From: Muricauda sp. SCSIO 64092
GTDB taxonomy: Bacteria > Bacteroidota > Bacteroidia > Flavobacteriales > Flavobacteriaceae
Length of the DNA stretch: 64,000 nucleotides
Assembly (NCBI RefSeq): GCF_023016285.1
Contig: NZ_CP095413.1
Coordinates: 3,365,001-3,429,000 of the forward strand
Direction: 5' to 3'
Position numbers and translations under genes: made by a program. Position 1 is the first letter of the stretch, and each line of letters starts with the position of its first letter. Shown here piece after piece: positions 44,356-53,712 of the stretch. Below the pieces are notes generated by a model, which saw nothing but the letters and a program-made list of their open reading frames with translations, did not search any database and was not told the DNA's origin.

Positions 44356-45381
44356 ATGAAACAGCTCTATTTATTGCTTTATGTTCTTTTTTTTATGACC
44401 TGTGGTTCCACACAAATTGTGGAAACGGACACTGGATCCCTTCCCAAACCGGCAGGTCCGGAAGGGGTAAAGGCTGAGATGCCTCCAAAAACGGCTGTTG
44501 TTGAAGCGGATGAGTTCACTTCCAAGGAAAAAATAGAGGTTCTTATGAATTATTTGGCCTCAGACGAGTTGGAGGGACGGGATTCCGGTTCCAAAGGAAT
44601 AGAACTGGCAGCGCGGTTCATAGAAAAATATCTTGGGGACCATGGGGTAGCGCCCTATTACAAAACATATCGCGATACATTGTCGAATTTCAGGAAACCG
44701 GCCTATAACATTGTAGGTGTCGTGGAGGGCAATGACCCAAATTTGAAAAACGAATATATCATTATTGGTGCACACTATGACCATATAGGTGTCATAAAGC
44801 CGGAAAGAGGGGATTATATTGCCAATGGCGCCAATGACAATGCTTCGGGAACAACGACCGTGATGGAGATTGCCCGATATTTTGGTGAGCATACATCCAA
44901 CAAGCGGAGTTTGATTTTTGCCCTTTTCAGTGCGGAAGAAAAAGGCTTGTTGGGTTCCAAGCATATGGCCCAAAACATGAAGGAGGACGGACTGAACCTG
45001 TATACCATGCTCAACTTTGAAATGGTTGGGGTACCGATGAAAGGAAAGGATTATGAGTTGTTTATTACTGGATACGATAAATCGAACCTTGCTGGGATAA
45101 GCAATGGATATGGGGGTGAAAATTTTATTGGTTTTTCCCGAACGGCCAAGGAGTACGAATTGTTCCAGCGTTCGGACAATTACTATTTCTACAGGGAGTT
45201 TAAGGTGCCCTCACATACCTATTGCGCGTTTGATTTCACCAATTTCTCATACTATCACAAAGTGGGTGACGAGGTCTCCGAAATGGACTTTGAATTTATG
45301 GCCCATGTAGTGAACAGAATGATTCCTGTTGTTGAGGGTATCGCCAATGCATCAACCCAAGAGGTAAAGTTAAACAAGTAG
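44356..45381 (+). CDS. M28 family zinc peptidase, lipoprotein
   Basis: This 341-residue exopeptidase-type lipoprotein starts MKQLYLLLYVLFFMTC, lipid-bearing Cys16. The M28 metal site is laid out as IIIGAHYDHIGV (His and Asp), GANDNASGTTTVMEIA (bridging Asp), FSAEEKGLLGSKHMA (catalytic Glu and metal Glu), NFEMVGVP, and the C-terminal His in FTNFSYYHKVGD. It should cleave N-terminal residues from peptides at the cell envelope. It is downstream of the PDH terminator and 75 bases before a short-chain dehydrogenase gene; no functional link is evident. Confidence 0.92.
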   Translation: MKQLYLLLYVLFFMTCGSTQIVETDTGSLPKPAGPEGVKAEMPPKTAVVEADEFTSKEKIEVLMNYLASDELEGRDSGSKGIELAARFIEKYLGDHGVAPYYKTYRDTLSNFRKPAYNIVGVVEGNDPNLKNEYIIIGAHYDHIGVIKPERGDYIANGANDNASGTTTVMEIARYFGEHTSNKRSLIFALFSAEEKGLLGSKHMAQNMKEDGLNLYTMLNFEMVGVPMKGKDYELFITGYDKSNLAGISNGYGGENFIGFSRTAKEYELFQRSDNYYFYREFKVPSHTYCAFDFTNFSYYHKVGDEVSEMDFEFMAHVVNRMIPVVEGIANASTQEVKLNK

Positions 45382-45456
45382 AACATTGTTGTTCTTTTGA
45401 AGGGAGCATACCAAAAGGGGAATCGCTTCCTATCTTCGATGGAAATATAGAAAACC

Positions 45457-46137
45457 ATGTCCAAAAAAAATATCATCATTACCGGGACCAGTCGTGGGAT
45501 TGGCTTTGAATTGGCCAAGCTTTTTGCTGATGACGGTCATAAGGTTCTGGCACTTTCGCGTAACCCAAGGCCTATTTTGGATGTCAACCATGCCAATATT
45601 GCCACATTTTCCTGTGATCTATGTAGCAAAGAAGATCATGAAAAGGTTAGGGAATTTATTGCGGATTGGGAAGGGGTGGATATTCTTATAAACAATGCAG
45701 GGGCATTGCTGAACAAACCTTTTTTGGAAACGACGACGGATGAGTTTGAGGCCATTTACAAAGTAAACGTGTTTGCAGTGGCGGAACTTACCCGATTGGT
45801 GGTACCAAAAATGGACAAAGGACATGTGGTTACGATAAGTTCTATGGGAGGTGTGCAGGGAAGTGTGAAATTTCCGGGTTTATCAGCATATAGTTCCAGT
45901 AAGGGAGCGGTAATTACGCTTACAGAGCTTTGGGCGGAAGAATTCAAGGAAACGGGACCCTCATTCAATGTTTTGGCCATTGGAGCCGTACAGACCGAGA
46001 TGTTGGCTGAGGCCTTTCCGGGCTACGAAGCCCCTTTGACTGCCAAACAAATGGCAAACTATATCAAACACTTTGCTTTAACGGGCCATCAGTTTTACAA
46101 TGGTAAGCTGCTGCAGGTAAGCAGTACCACACCTTAA
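45457..46137 (+). CDS. Short-chain dehydrogenase/reductase
   Basis: This 226-residue NAD(P)-dependent oxidoreductase has a Rossmann fold. The nucleotide loop is IITGTSRGIGFELAKLF (T-G-x3-G-x-G), followed by NNAGA for the central strand and the catalytic YSSSKGAVITL (Tyr-x3-Lys) with the upstream Ser in ISSMGG. The substrate is unknown. The protein is a little shorter than classical members (about 250). It overlaps no other gene and is convergent with the sugar porter 117 bases further on. Confidence 0.92.
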   Translation: MSKKNIIITGTSRGIGFELAKLFADDGHKVLALSRNPRPILDVNHANIATFSCDLCSKEDHEKVREFIADWEGVDILINNAGALLNKPFLETTTDEFEAIYKVNVFAVAELTRLVVPKMDKGHVVTISSMGGVQGSVKFPGLSAYSSSKGAVITLTELWAEEFKETGPSFNVLAIGAVQTEMLAEAFPGYEAPLTAKQMANYIKHFALTGHQFYNGKLLQVSSTTP

Positions 46138-46254
46138 CGCTTTCTTAGGGATTTCGGATTGTAGGGAAGCCATTCGATGAAACAAGATTGGTGAAACCCA
46201 CCATTGTTTACCTTTTGTTCCAAACCCTTAATAACCCACAAAGTTTTTGTAGCG

Positions 46255-47808
46255 TCATTTTACCAATTGTGCTTCAAGTTCTTCCAAGGATTTGCCTTTG
46301 GTCTCTGGAATGACCCGTATTATAAAAATAAGGCCTGCAAATGCAAACAACCCGTATAAAAGGAAGGTCAGTGCACTGCCAATAGTGGACAACTCCCATG
46401 GGAAAATGAATTGAACACCCGCCGATACGGCAGAATTCACAAATCCAACGAAAGAGATGGCAATCCCCCTAATCTTTAAGGGGAAGAGCTCAGAGAACAA
46501 CACCCACATAACCGGACCCAAGGAAATGGCAAAACAGGCTACAAAGCCAATAATACCAATAAGTATAAGGGATGGATTCATGTCTATGGCGGCCGTAATC
46601 AATTCCGACTCGTGTTGTTTGGCCCTTTCGGTTCCCAATACTAATTTGAGCTCGTTCTTATACTGAACATCATTTTTGAACGACTTCCCTACCAGTATAG
46701 AGAGTTCCTCCCTAAGTTCCGTGTCCGGCAGTGTGTTGATTTGCTCTTGGGTAAGCCTGTAGGTTGCAGAATTGAAGCCATATGCCAATAACACCATAAA
46801 TACGCCTATTCCTGCTACCCCAAATGCCAAGAGCGGTTTTCGTCCAAGCCTATCAATGAGTACCATGGCCAGAATGGTGAAGATGAGGTTGGTCACCCCT
46901 ACGAGTATGGCTTGGATAAAGGAGGCATCCGTTCCTATCCCGGATTGCTCAAAAATCATGGGTGCGTAAAAAAATACTGAATTAATTCCCGTAATCTGTT
47001 GTAGAATAGCTACTACTATGCCAATGGTAATCACCAATCGCATGGCGGGTCTGAACAACTCCGCAAGGGAGGCCTTGTTCTTATCATTTTCCAAAGATGC
47101 TGTTACGGCCTTTATATCCTTCTCTGCCTGTTCTTCCGAACCGAACTTTCTAAGTACGGTTTTTGCTTCCTTTACCAACTCCTTCATTAGGAGCCACCTA
47201 GGGCTTCTGGGCACGGATAGTAGTCCAAAGAAATAAAGAATGGCCGGCAATGCCTCAACTCCCAACATCCAACGCCAGTTGTTTTCTGCAATTCCCAATG
47301 CCCGTACCCAATTGGCATCCGAGTCTCCCAATGAAAGAATGAAGTAGTTGCTAAAAAAAGCGACGGTAATACCAAGTACAATATTTAATTGATTGAAAGA
47401 AACCAATCTGCCCCTTTGTTCAGGAGGGGAGATTTCAGCAATGTACATGGGTGCCAGAATCAGTGATGCCCCCACACCTACACCGCCGAGCATCCGAAAG
47501 ATGAGGAAAGACAAAAAATTCGGGGCCAAAGCCGAACCTATGGCCGATACGGTAAAAACCACTGCACAGGATTTGAGTATGATCCTTCTTCCAAAGCGAT
47601 CACTCAATGGTCCGGAGATCATCATTGCCAAAGCGGCAACGATGGTCAAAGAACTCACGGAGAAACCTAGTTCCAGGTCCGTGAGATTGAAATCTATCTG
47701 GACAAATTTGTTCACTCCCGAAATTACTGAGGCGTCAAAACCCATAAGGAAGCCACCCAAAGCAACGATTAGGGCAATGCGAATGGTAAAAAGTGTCTTT
47801 TTGTTCAT
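46255..47808 (-). CDS. Sugar porter family MFS transporter
   Basis: This 517-residue inner-membrane permease of the major facilitator superfamily probably brings in a hexose or pentose with protons. It has twelve predicted helices and the sugar-porter motifs GFDASVISGVNKF, SDRFGRRII, SVPRSPRWLLMKELVKEA, DRLGRKPLLAFG and the C-terminal PETKGKSLEELE. A soluble insert of about 70 residues lies between helices 8-9 region (EQINTLPDTELREELSILVG), which is longer than in XylE-like members. It has no adjacent sugar-catabolic genes. The NTF2-like gene lies upstream on the same strand 123 bases away. Confidence 0.93.
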   Translation of the reverse strand: MNKKTLFTIRIALIVALGGFLMGFDASVISGVNKFVQIDFNLTDLELGFSVSSLTIVAALAMMISGPLSDRFGRRIILKSCAVVFTVSAIGSALAPNFLSFLIFRMLGGVGVGASLILAPMYIAEISPPEQRGRLVSFNQLNIVLGITVAFFSNYFILSLGDSDANWVRALGIAENNWRWMLGVEALPAILYFFGLLSVPRSPRWLLMKELVKEAKTVLRKFGSEEQAEKDIKAVTASLENDKNKASLAELFRPAMRLVITIGIVVAILQQITGINSVFFYAPMIFEQSGIGTDASFIQAILVGVTNLIFTILAMVLIDRLGRKPLLAFGVAGIGVFMVLLAYGFNSATYRLTQEQINTLPDTELREELSILVGKSFKNDVQYKNELKLVLGTERAKQHESELITAAIDMNPSLILIGIIGFVACFAISLGPVMWVLFSELFPLKIRGIAISFVGFVNSAVSAGVQFIFPWELSTIGSALTFLLYGLFAFAGLIFIIRVIPETKGKSLEELEAQLVK

Positions 47809-47931
47809 ATAAAGTGGTCATTGTATGCCAGGAGAGCCAGTGGAATAGGGTTTTCGTATCGCTTCTTTGAATGTCATCAACCCCTCGGGAAATGAATTTA
47901 CCCACTAGCTGGCCCCTGTCTTGTTCTTTTT

Positions 47932-48414
47932 TTAGTTGGTTGCCGGTTGAATTATTTCACGAATGGTTGCCCAACCTGTCGGGCTTTTATCGTACCTAAC
48001 ATAGGTTACCATTGTTCGTCCCATAAATATAAAGGGCTCGCCACCGGTTTTTGGAGTTCCTTTAATGGAGAACTTGGTTTGCTCAATTGCGATATTGTCT
48101 TTTACCAAAATGCTTTCCACATCATTCTTAAGGAATTCCAAATTGAAGTTCCTCAATGTTTCTTCCAGTCCGCTTATAACTTCATCCCTTCCTATTTTGA
48201 GGTCATTATATCCCAACGCTTTAATGACGTCCGGGTGGTGAAGTGATCTTATTTTTTCGATATCTCCGTCTGAAAAGGCTTTTCGGATGGTTTCCCCGTT
48301 TTTCAGGATTTCATTTTTACTATTTTCATTTTGGGGATGTACCGCTAGCGGTAGGGCCACAATACATAAAACTAATAAAACCCAATTGCTGCAAGTTCTT
48401 TTTCCTATTTTCAT
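47932..48414 (-). CDS. Secreted SnoaL/NTF2-like (DUF4440-type) protein
   Basis: This 160-residue protein has a signal peptide (MKIGKRTCSNWVLLVLCIVA, then LPLAVHPQ) and an NTF2-like cone-shaped fold. ETIRKAFSDGDIEKIRSLHH is the typical first helix of DUF4440/SnoaL-like proteins; GRDEVISGLEETLRNF and TMVTYVRYDKSPTGWATIRE complete the pattern. I chose the ATG at 48414, since nine upstream codons precede the signal. The role is unknown; family members bind small molecules or act as ketosteroid isomerase-like enzymes. It is exported, which is unusual for the isomerase type. Confidence 0.8.
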   Translation of the reverse strand: MKIGKRTCSNWVLLVLCIVALPLAVHPQNENSKNEILKNGETIRKAFSDGDIEKIRSLHHPDVIKALGYNDLKIGRDEVISGLEETLRNFNLEFLKNDVESILVKDNIAIEQTKFSIKGTPKTGGEPFIFMGRTMVTYVRYDKSPTGWATIREIIQPATN

Positions 48415-48631
48415 GGTTTTCCCTTTAAATCGTCTAAACACCGGGTTTGTGGTATGGCTAATTTTAATGAAATATAGGAAAATCCATCCAACAAGGTCAG
48501 GTTATCGAGGAACGGTCAATGGCAACATAGGAATTGCCTATAGCACACGGGACCATTTTTTCCTAAAAAATGATAATGTTGTTTTTATTGGGAGATATTG
48601 GCAGGTAGCTTGTAACTTCGTGTAAATTCAA

Positions 48632-49246
48632 ATGGCAATAGTGAACAGCACTTTACAGAAATATTTGCCGGAACGTGCCGTAGGCCCTTGCTTTGAACTC
48701 ATTAAAAATAATTCGGTACATCTTAAAATTGTGAACCACCGAGTAACGCGTCATGGGGATTATAGACGGGCGCCCGGGGGTCAACATCAAATCACGGTAA
48801 ATGCAAGTTTGAACAAATACCGTTTTTTGATCACCTTGGTTCATGAAATAGCCCATTTAGTGGCCTTTGAAACCTACGGGAGAATGATCAAACCCCACGG
48901 AAAGGAGTGGAAAAGGACATTTCAGGAATTGATGTTGCCCTTTATTCGCCCTGAAATATTTCCTGCCCAATTACTTCCTTTGGTGGCGGAACATTTTAAA
49001 AACCCAAAGGCAAGCAGCAGTACGGATGCACGGTTATCCATAGCTTTAAAGGCATTTGACGAGGCGCAACGATCGGAAAAGTCCTACGTTTTTGAAATAC
49101 CTTTGGGAAGTACCTTTCGTCTGTACAACGGGAAGCTCTTTAAAAAAGGGAATAAACGCGTTAAACGATATGAATGTATTGAGTTGGAAACGGGTCGATT
49201 GTTCCTGTTCCAGCCCAATGCCGAAGTTGAATTAATAACCGATTAA
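48632..49246 (+). CDS. SprT-like metalloprotease-family protein
   Basis: This 204-residue protein is related to SprT/Spartan. The metal-binding HEIAH lies in FLITLVHEIAHLVAFETYG (His71, Glu72, His75), and PHGKEWKRTFQEL follows with the third likely ligand. The C-terminal part (about 140-204) has a small beta-rich domain with FRLYNGKLFKKGNKRVKRYE and lacks the zinc-ribbon Cys residues seen in E. coli SprT. Spartan relatives cleave DNA-bound proteins, while bacterial SprT function is unclear. The mannose-1-phosphate guanylyltransferase gene starts 8 bases downstream, so they are probably cotranscribed. Confidence 0.88.
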   Translation: MAIVNSTLQKYLPERAVGPCFELIKNNSVHLKIVNHRVTRHGDYRRAPGGQHQITVNASLNKYRFLITLVHEIAHLVAFETYGRMIKPHGKEWKRTFQELMLPFIRPEIFPAQLLPLVAEHFKNPKASSSTDARLSIALKAFDEAQRSEKSYVFEIPLGSTFRLYNGKLFKKGNKRVKRYECIELETGRLFLFQPNAEVELITD

Positions 49247-49254
49247 AGAAATCG

Positions 49255-50334
49255 ATGAATAAAAATTATTATGCCGTTTTAATGGCCGGTGGTGTTGGGT
49301 CCCGGTTTTGGCCCGTTAGTACCACCAATAATCCCAAACAATTTCATGATATGTTGGGAATTGGTAAAACCTTGATTCAAAAAACCTTTGATCGTTTAAA
49401 CCGTTTTGTACCTACGGAAAACATTTTGATACTTACGAATGAGCGTTACAATGACTTGGTTTTGGAGCAGTTGCCTTCGGTAAAACAAGAACAGGTGGTC
49501 TTGGAACCGGCTATGCGCAATACGGCTCCCTGTATCCTTTATGCGGCCCTGAAAATCCAAAAAATCGACCCAAATGCTGTGATGATCGTGGCGCCAAGCG
49601 ATCATTGGATTGAGGATGAGCAAGCATTTGAAGATGACGTAAAGTTATGCTTTCAAAAATGTGAAAAGGAAGAAGTACTATGTACCTTAGGGATAAAACC
49701 TACCTATCCCAATACGGGTTTTGGCTATATTGAATTTGGAAAAAAGGAAACGACCCAACTTAAAAAAGTGGCCCAGTTCCGGGAAAAACCGGATTTGGAA
49801 ACGGCCAAGGACTTTTTGGCCCAGGGGAACTTTCTTTGGAATGCCGGTATTTTTATGTGGAGCGTAAAAACCATTGTTAATGCCTTTAAGGTGTACCAAC
49901 CTGATCAGTACCAACTATTTCAGCAAGGAATTTCCTGTTATAATACTCCTGCCGAAACACCTTTTATTCAAAAGAACTATCCCAAAGCGGAGAACATTTC
50001 CATAGATTACGCTATCTTGGAACGGTCCAAAGCCATTTTTACCTTACCCGCCTCGTTTGACTGGAATGATTTGGGCACTTGGGGCGCACTTTATGAAAAA
50101 TTGGACAAGGACGGTGCCGGTAATGCCGTGGTCAATGCCAAGACACTTTTGACGGACGCCAAGGGCAATATGATCCGGTCACCAAAAAACAAGGTGGTCG
50201 TAGTTGAAGGACTTGAGGATTTTATTATTGTGGATAAGGACGATGTGCTGTTGATTTATCCCAAGTCCAAACAGCAGGATATTAAAAAAGTCCGAAGTCA
50301 GGTAAGCGATACTTTTGGGGAACATTTCGCATAA
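49255..50334 (+). CDS. manC: Mannose-1-phosphate guanylyltransferase
   Basis: This 359-residue enzyme makes GDP-mannose from mannose 1-phosphate and GTP, for cell-surface polysaccharides. The nucleotidyltransferase signature is MAGGVGSRFWPVSTTNNPKQ, followed by EPAMRNTAPCILYAALKI and APSDHWI. GYIEFGKKE, FREKPDLETAKDFL, WNAGIFMW and SIDYAILERS are conserved. It lacks the C-terminal isomerase domain of longer ManC/AlgA proteins, so it is the single-function form. The name follows the family. It is part of a tight plus-strand run with SprT-like and DUF389 genes (gaps of 8 and 3 bases). Confidence 0.94.
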   Translation: MNKNYYAVLMAGGVGSRFWPVSTTNNPKQFHDMLGIGKTLIQKTFDRLNRFVPTENILILTNERYNDLVLEQLPSVKQEQVVLEPAMRNTAPCILYAALKIQKIDPNAVMIVAPSDHWIEDEQAFEDDVKLCFQKCEKEEVLCTLGIKPTYPNTGFGYIEFGKKETTQLKKVAQFREKPDLETAKDFLAQGNFLWNAGIFMWSVKTIVNAFKVYQPDQYQLFQQGISCYNTPAETPFIQKNYPKAENISIDYAILERSKAIFTLPASFDWNDLGTWGALYEKLDKDGAGNAVVNAKTLLTDAKGNMIRSPKNKVVVVEGLEDFIIVDKDDVLLIYPKSKQQDIKKVRSQVSDTFGEHFA

Positions 50335-50337
50335 CGT

Positions 50338-51792
50338 ATGAGTCAAAATCTATTTAATGAGGATGGGCATACTTCGGAGACCAATTCCGAAGAGGTAAAA
50401 AAGGACTTTAAAGGACTTCTGGGGAGCGTTCGAAAGTTCACTTTGGAATTACTGGAGATTCGTAGCAACACGGATCAGATTGCCACTAAAGAATCCATTA
50501 TTGCGGATATCCCCTTTAAGGGACATACCTCCTGGATTCTCATTTGCTCCATATTCATTGCCTCTGTGGGGCTTAATGCCAATTCTACCGCAGTGGTAAT
50601 AGGCGCCATGCTTATTTCCCCTCTTATGGGACCCATTTTGGGAATGGGGATGTCTTTGGCCATCAATGATGTGGAAACCTTACGTAAATCCATCAAGAAT
50701 TTTGTGGTCATGGTGGTGCTTAGTGTGATTACCGCATTTTTGTTTTTCTATATTTTTCCTATCCAGGATGAGTCCTCGGAACTTTTGGCACGCACAAAAC
50801 CGGATATCCGGGATGTATTGATCGCTTTTTTTGGTGGTCTGGCCCTGGTGATAGCCCGGGCCAAAAAAGGAACGATAGCCAGTGTCATTTTTGGGGTAGC
50901 CATTGCAACAGCATTGATGCCACCCTTATGCACCGTGGGTTTTGGACTGGCCATTGGAAAATACGGGTATGCCCTGGGTGCGATGTACCTGTTTGTGATC
51001 AATACCATTTTTATTGGTTTGGCAACTTTTTTGGTCATTAAATATTTGCGGTTCCCAATGGTGCGTTATGCGAATTCAAAACGAAGGCGCCGAATAGCCA
51101 GAATTGCCTCTGCCGTTGGTTTTTTAGTGATGCTTCCGGCGGGGTACACCTTCTATATCGCGTTTAATGAATCGTTGTTCATGAAGCAAGCACAGGAGTT
51201 TTTATCGGAGACCATAGAGATTTATGAATTTGCCCAAAATGGAAGGTACCTGGACAATCTTACCAAACTGGAATATGACAGCGACCATGGTTCATTGATT
51301 GAAATCGTATGCATGGGTTCTGAAGAGATTCCCGCGAATGTTATCAGCTCATGGAGAAATAAACAAAGTACCTACAGCAGGCTTAAGGAGGCGGAATTCA
51401 ATATTGTACAGGGCGGAAGGGACGACACCCAGGAAAAGTATACTTATGTGGCCGAACTCTATGAGGCAAAGAAGGCAGAATTGCTTACCAAGGACGAACG
51501 TATTCGCGTATTGGAAGAAGAGGTGGCCAGCCTAAGCAAAGCGGCATCCAAAAGTATTCCCTTTCAGGAGGTGATGTCAGAGGCCAAAATAATTTATGGG
51601 AACCTGACATCGGTAGGGTTTGCTTATCAAATTCAAACGGACTTTAAAAAAACGGATACCATTCCTGTCTTTGAGGTGAAATGGAAAGATGGTGTTCGTC
51701 AATCGCAAAGGGATGCTGACCAACGTAAGCTTTCCTTATGGTTGAAGACCAGACTCCAGGACTCTACCTTGATTGTCAGGACGGCTGAATGA
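50338..51792 (+). CDS. DUF389 (TIGR00341) membrane protein
   Basis: This 484-residue inner-membrane protein of unknown function has the DUF389 domain in its first half. GLNANSTAVVIGAMLISPLM and GPILGMGMSLAINDVETLRK are the family core; IAFFGGLALVIARAKKGTIA and GVAIATALMPPLCTVGFGLA follow. The second half (about 265-484) is a soluble region with a coiled-coil-like stretch (KAELLTKDERIRVLEEEVAS) and a beta-rich end. The gene is coupled to manC with a 3-base gap and ends only 3 bases from the stop of the convergent metallophosphoesterase gene. No transport substrate is known for the family. Confidence 0.9.
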   Translation: MSQNLFNEDGHTSETNSEEVKKDFKGLLGSVRKFTLELLEIRSNTDQIATKESIIADIPFKGHTSWILICSIFIASVGLNANSTAVVIGAMLISPLMGPILGMGMSLAINDVETLRKSIKNFVVMVVLSVITAFLFFYIFPIQDESSELLARTKPDIRDVLIAFFGGLALVIARAKKGTIASVIFGVAIATALMPPLCTVGFGLAIGKYGYALGAMYLFVINTIFIGLATFLVIKYLRFPMVRYANSKRRRRIARIASAVGFLVMLPAGYTFYIAFNESLFMKQAQEFLSETIEIYEFAQNGRYLDNLTKLEYDSDHGSLIEIVCMGSEEIPANVISSWRNKQSTYSRLKEAEFNIVQGGRDDTQEKYTYVAELYEAKKAELLTKDERIRVLEEEVASLSKAASKSIPFQEVMSEAKIIYGNLTSVGFAYQIQTDFKKTDTIPVFEVKWKDGVRQSQRDADQRKLSLWLKTRLQDSTLIVRTAE

Positions 51793-51795
51793 TCA

Positions 51796-53625
51796 TTATT
51801 CCTTGAACAACATCCCAGACCCTGGAATGTCCTGATTTGCGTTCCAGGGCGGAAACCAAAAATGCGTAGTTGGATTTTCGTCGTCGGTATCATAATCATA
51901 GTATCCCAAACCAAAGCGAAGACTGGACCAATCGGCACCCCCCATTTTTTGGATATACTCCAAGGGAAACGCAATTTCCATTGTGACGCCGGTATCGTTC
52001 CGTTTTACCTCGGTTTTTACTTCTGTAGGAAGTCTGTTCTCATTATAGACTGGATTTTCTTTCTTGAACGTTCGTAAATAAGCAATCCAATCCCTTCCTC
52101 TTCCTTCTCCTTTATTAAAGGCACTGAGGTTGGTCGCGCGGGCATCCAGTCCCAGGACTATTCTGTCTTGATTCCAATGGGAACCTTCTTCCTTTATGTA
52201 GAGGTCATTATCGGTTATATTTAGGGCAACATAGAAATAGTCATCGTCATATGCTTTGGCAAATTTGAGGGAGCAATCCGTTGGACCTTTAAAATCAAAG
52301 GGAGTTCCATCCATATTTTCAACCGAAATCCAATCTGCATCTTTCCATTCCTTTAAATTTCCATCCAGTTTTATCTTGGCGTTTTTTGGAATCGTATGTT
52401 TGGAAAAAGGAAGGTAATTCAGTACCGAGGAAAAACTAACATTAGGTGCTTTTTCCAATTCATAGGTTATTTCTGCCTTGATTTTAAGGGTGGAAAAATC
52501 AGCTACCGCGATTTTATCCATATTCTTCAAACTCAAATTAAAGACAGCCACATCATTTGGTTCCACAACAAAAGAAGTCTTATCAAACTGATAGAACAGT
52601 TCGTCGTTGGTATAACCCTTTAGCTCCACGTGCATTTTTCCATCACTATCATTTGTGGCCCTAACGGAGGCCGACATGTTCCCTGGATTTGTTTCCTCTA
52701 GGTAGATGGGTTCAATGCGAACCGGGAAGGGCCTATTTCGAACAAGATCGACCAACTCCTCGGTTACCACATTTTCGTCCCAGATACCATCCAGGAAAAG
52801 ATTGGCCAAAATAGGTCCTTCTTCTGTCATGGTGGCCCATACCACATGATCAAATTCACCATAGGCTTTTCCGCGCAAACGACTTCCCCCTCCTGTGGTG
52901 GCCAGGGCTATATACTTACCGTTGTTCCTTTTTGTTTTCCAATAGCGATGGTAGTGACCGGCAAAAACGTTGTGATTTCTGTTTTCCAACAGTTTTTCAA
53001 CATCCTTCCAACGTTTGGTATCTTCCTGGACCCAAAGTGGTTGGTGCAGAAAAACCAAAGTCCATTTTACTTCGGAATTTTCAGCTAAGGTTTTTTTTAT
53101 ATACTCATATTGCTCATCATCAATAGTACCGCGACCGGCACCCCTCAAGTTATCTTCGGAATTCAGGCAGAGAAACAGGACATCTTTATAAACAAAATGG
53201 TAGTAGGAGACTCCAAAAAGCTCCATCCACTTTTCTTCCATCACTTCATTGGTGATATCATGGTTTCCAGGGACATAAAAGAACGGAGCTTCCAGGGCAT
53301 CTATAAAGCCCATGAATTCCTTCCATTCCGCATTTATTTTTAAGGTGTCCCGGGTATATCCGTCTATAAGATCTCCAACACTCATTACAAATTCAGGTTG
53401 TAATAGGTTCAGTTTTTTGATGCCGATAGGGAAAACACCAGGGCGGCGACCACCGGTCCTATCCGTAACTATGGCAAATTGAAATTGCTCGGCGGAATCA
53501 TTCCATTCCGTGTGGTTCCAGGGTTTCCGATCAGTAGGGATATCAATATAAATGGTAGGTTTGTCCTGTGCGGTTCCCATGGAAATCCATACGAATGCTA
53601 AGAGTGAAATTAGGATACGGTTCAT
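51796..53625 (-). CDS. Secreted metallophosphoesterase with CBM9-like C-terminal domain
   Basis: This 609-residue exported protein (signal MNRILISLLAFVWISMGTA) has a calcineurin-like phosphoesterase domain in residues about 45-300. Its motifs are AIVTDRTGGRRPG (where D-x-H is usual; here Asp-Arg-Thr), MSVGDLIDGY, YVPGNHDITNE, FLHQPLWV and VFAGHYHRYW. After a linker domain (about 300-415) comes a CBM9-like beta-sandwich (about 420-609; LDGNLKEWKDADWISVENMD, DDDYFYVALNITDNDLY, WNQDRIVLGLDAR). The first metal motif lacks the usual His, so activity should not be assumed. A cell-surface or periplasmic phosphodiesterase acting on sugar phosphates or lipids is possible. Confidence 0.87.
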   Translation of the reverse strand: MNRILISLLAFVWISMGTAQDKPTIYIDIPTDRKPWNHTEWNDSAEQFQFAIVTDRTGGRRPGVFPIGIKKLNLLQPEFVMSVGDLIDGYTRDTLKINAEWKEFMGFIDALEAPFFYVPGNHDITNEVMEEKWMELFGVSYYHFVYKDVLFLCLNSEDNLRGAGRGTIDDEQYEYIKKTLAENSEVKWTLVFLHQPLWVQEDTKRWKDVEKLLENRNHNVFAGHYHRYWKTKRNNGKYIALATTGGGSRLRGKAYGEFDHVVWATMTEEGPILANLFLDGIWDENVVTEELVDLVRNRPFPVRIEPIYLEETNPGNMSASVRATNDSDGKMHVELKGYTNDELFYQFDKTSFVVEPNDVAVFNLSLKNMDKIAVADFSTLKIKAEITYELEKAPNVSFSSVLNYLPFSKHTIPKNAKIKLDGNLKEWKDADWISVENMDGTPFDFKGPTDCSLKFAKAYDDDYFYVALNITDNDLYIKEEGSHWNQDRIVLGLDARATNLSAFNKGEGRGRDWIAYLRTFKKENPVYNENRLPTEVKTEVKRNDTGVTMEIAFPLEYIQKMGGADWSSLRFGLGYYDYDTDDENPTTHFWFPPWNANQDIPGSGMLFKE

Positions 53626-53712
53626 GTTTGGAATTTTTGGGAAGTTGCTAAAAATTCCGAAAATACCGTATGAGGGCTAAATTAAGATTGGGTTAAATAA
53701 AGTGGTTGCCGG

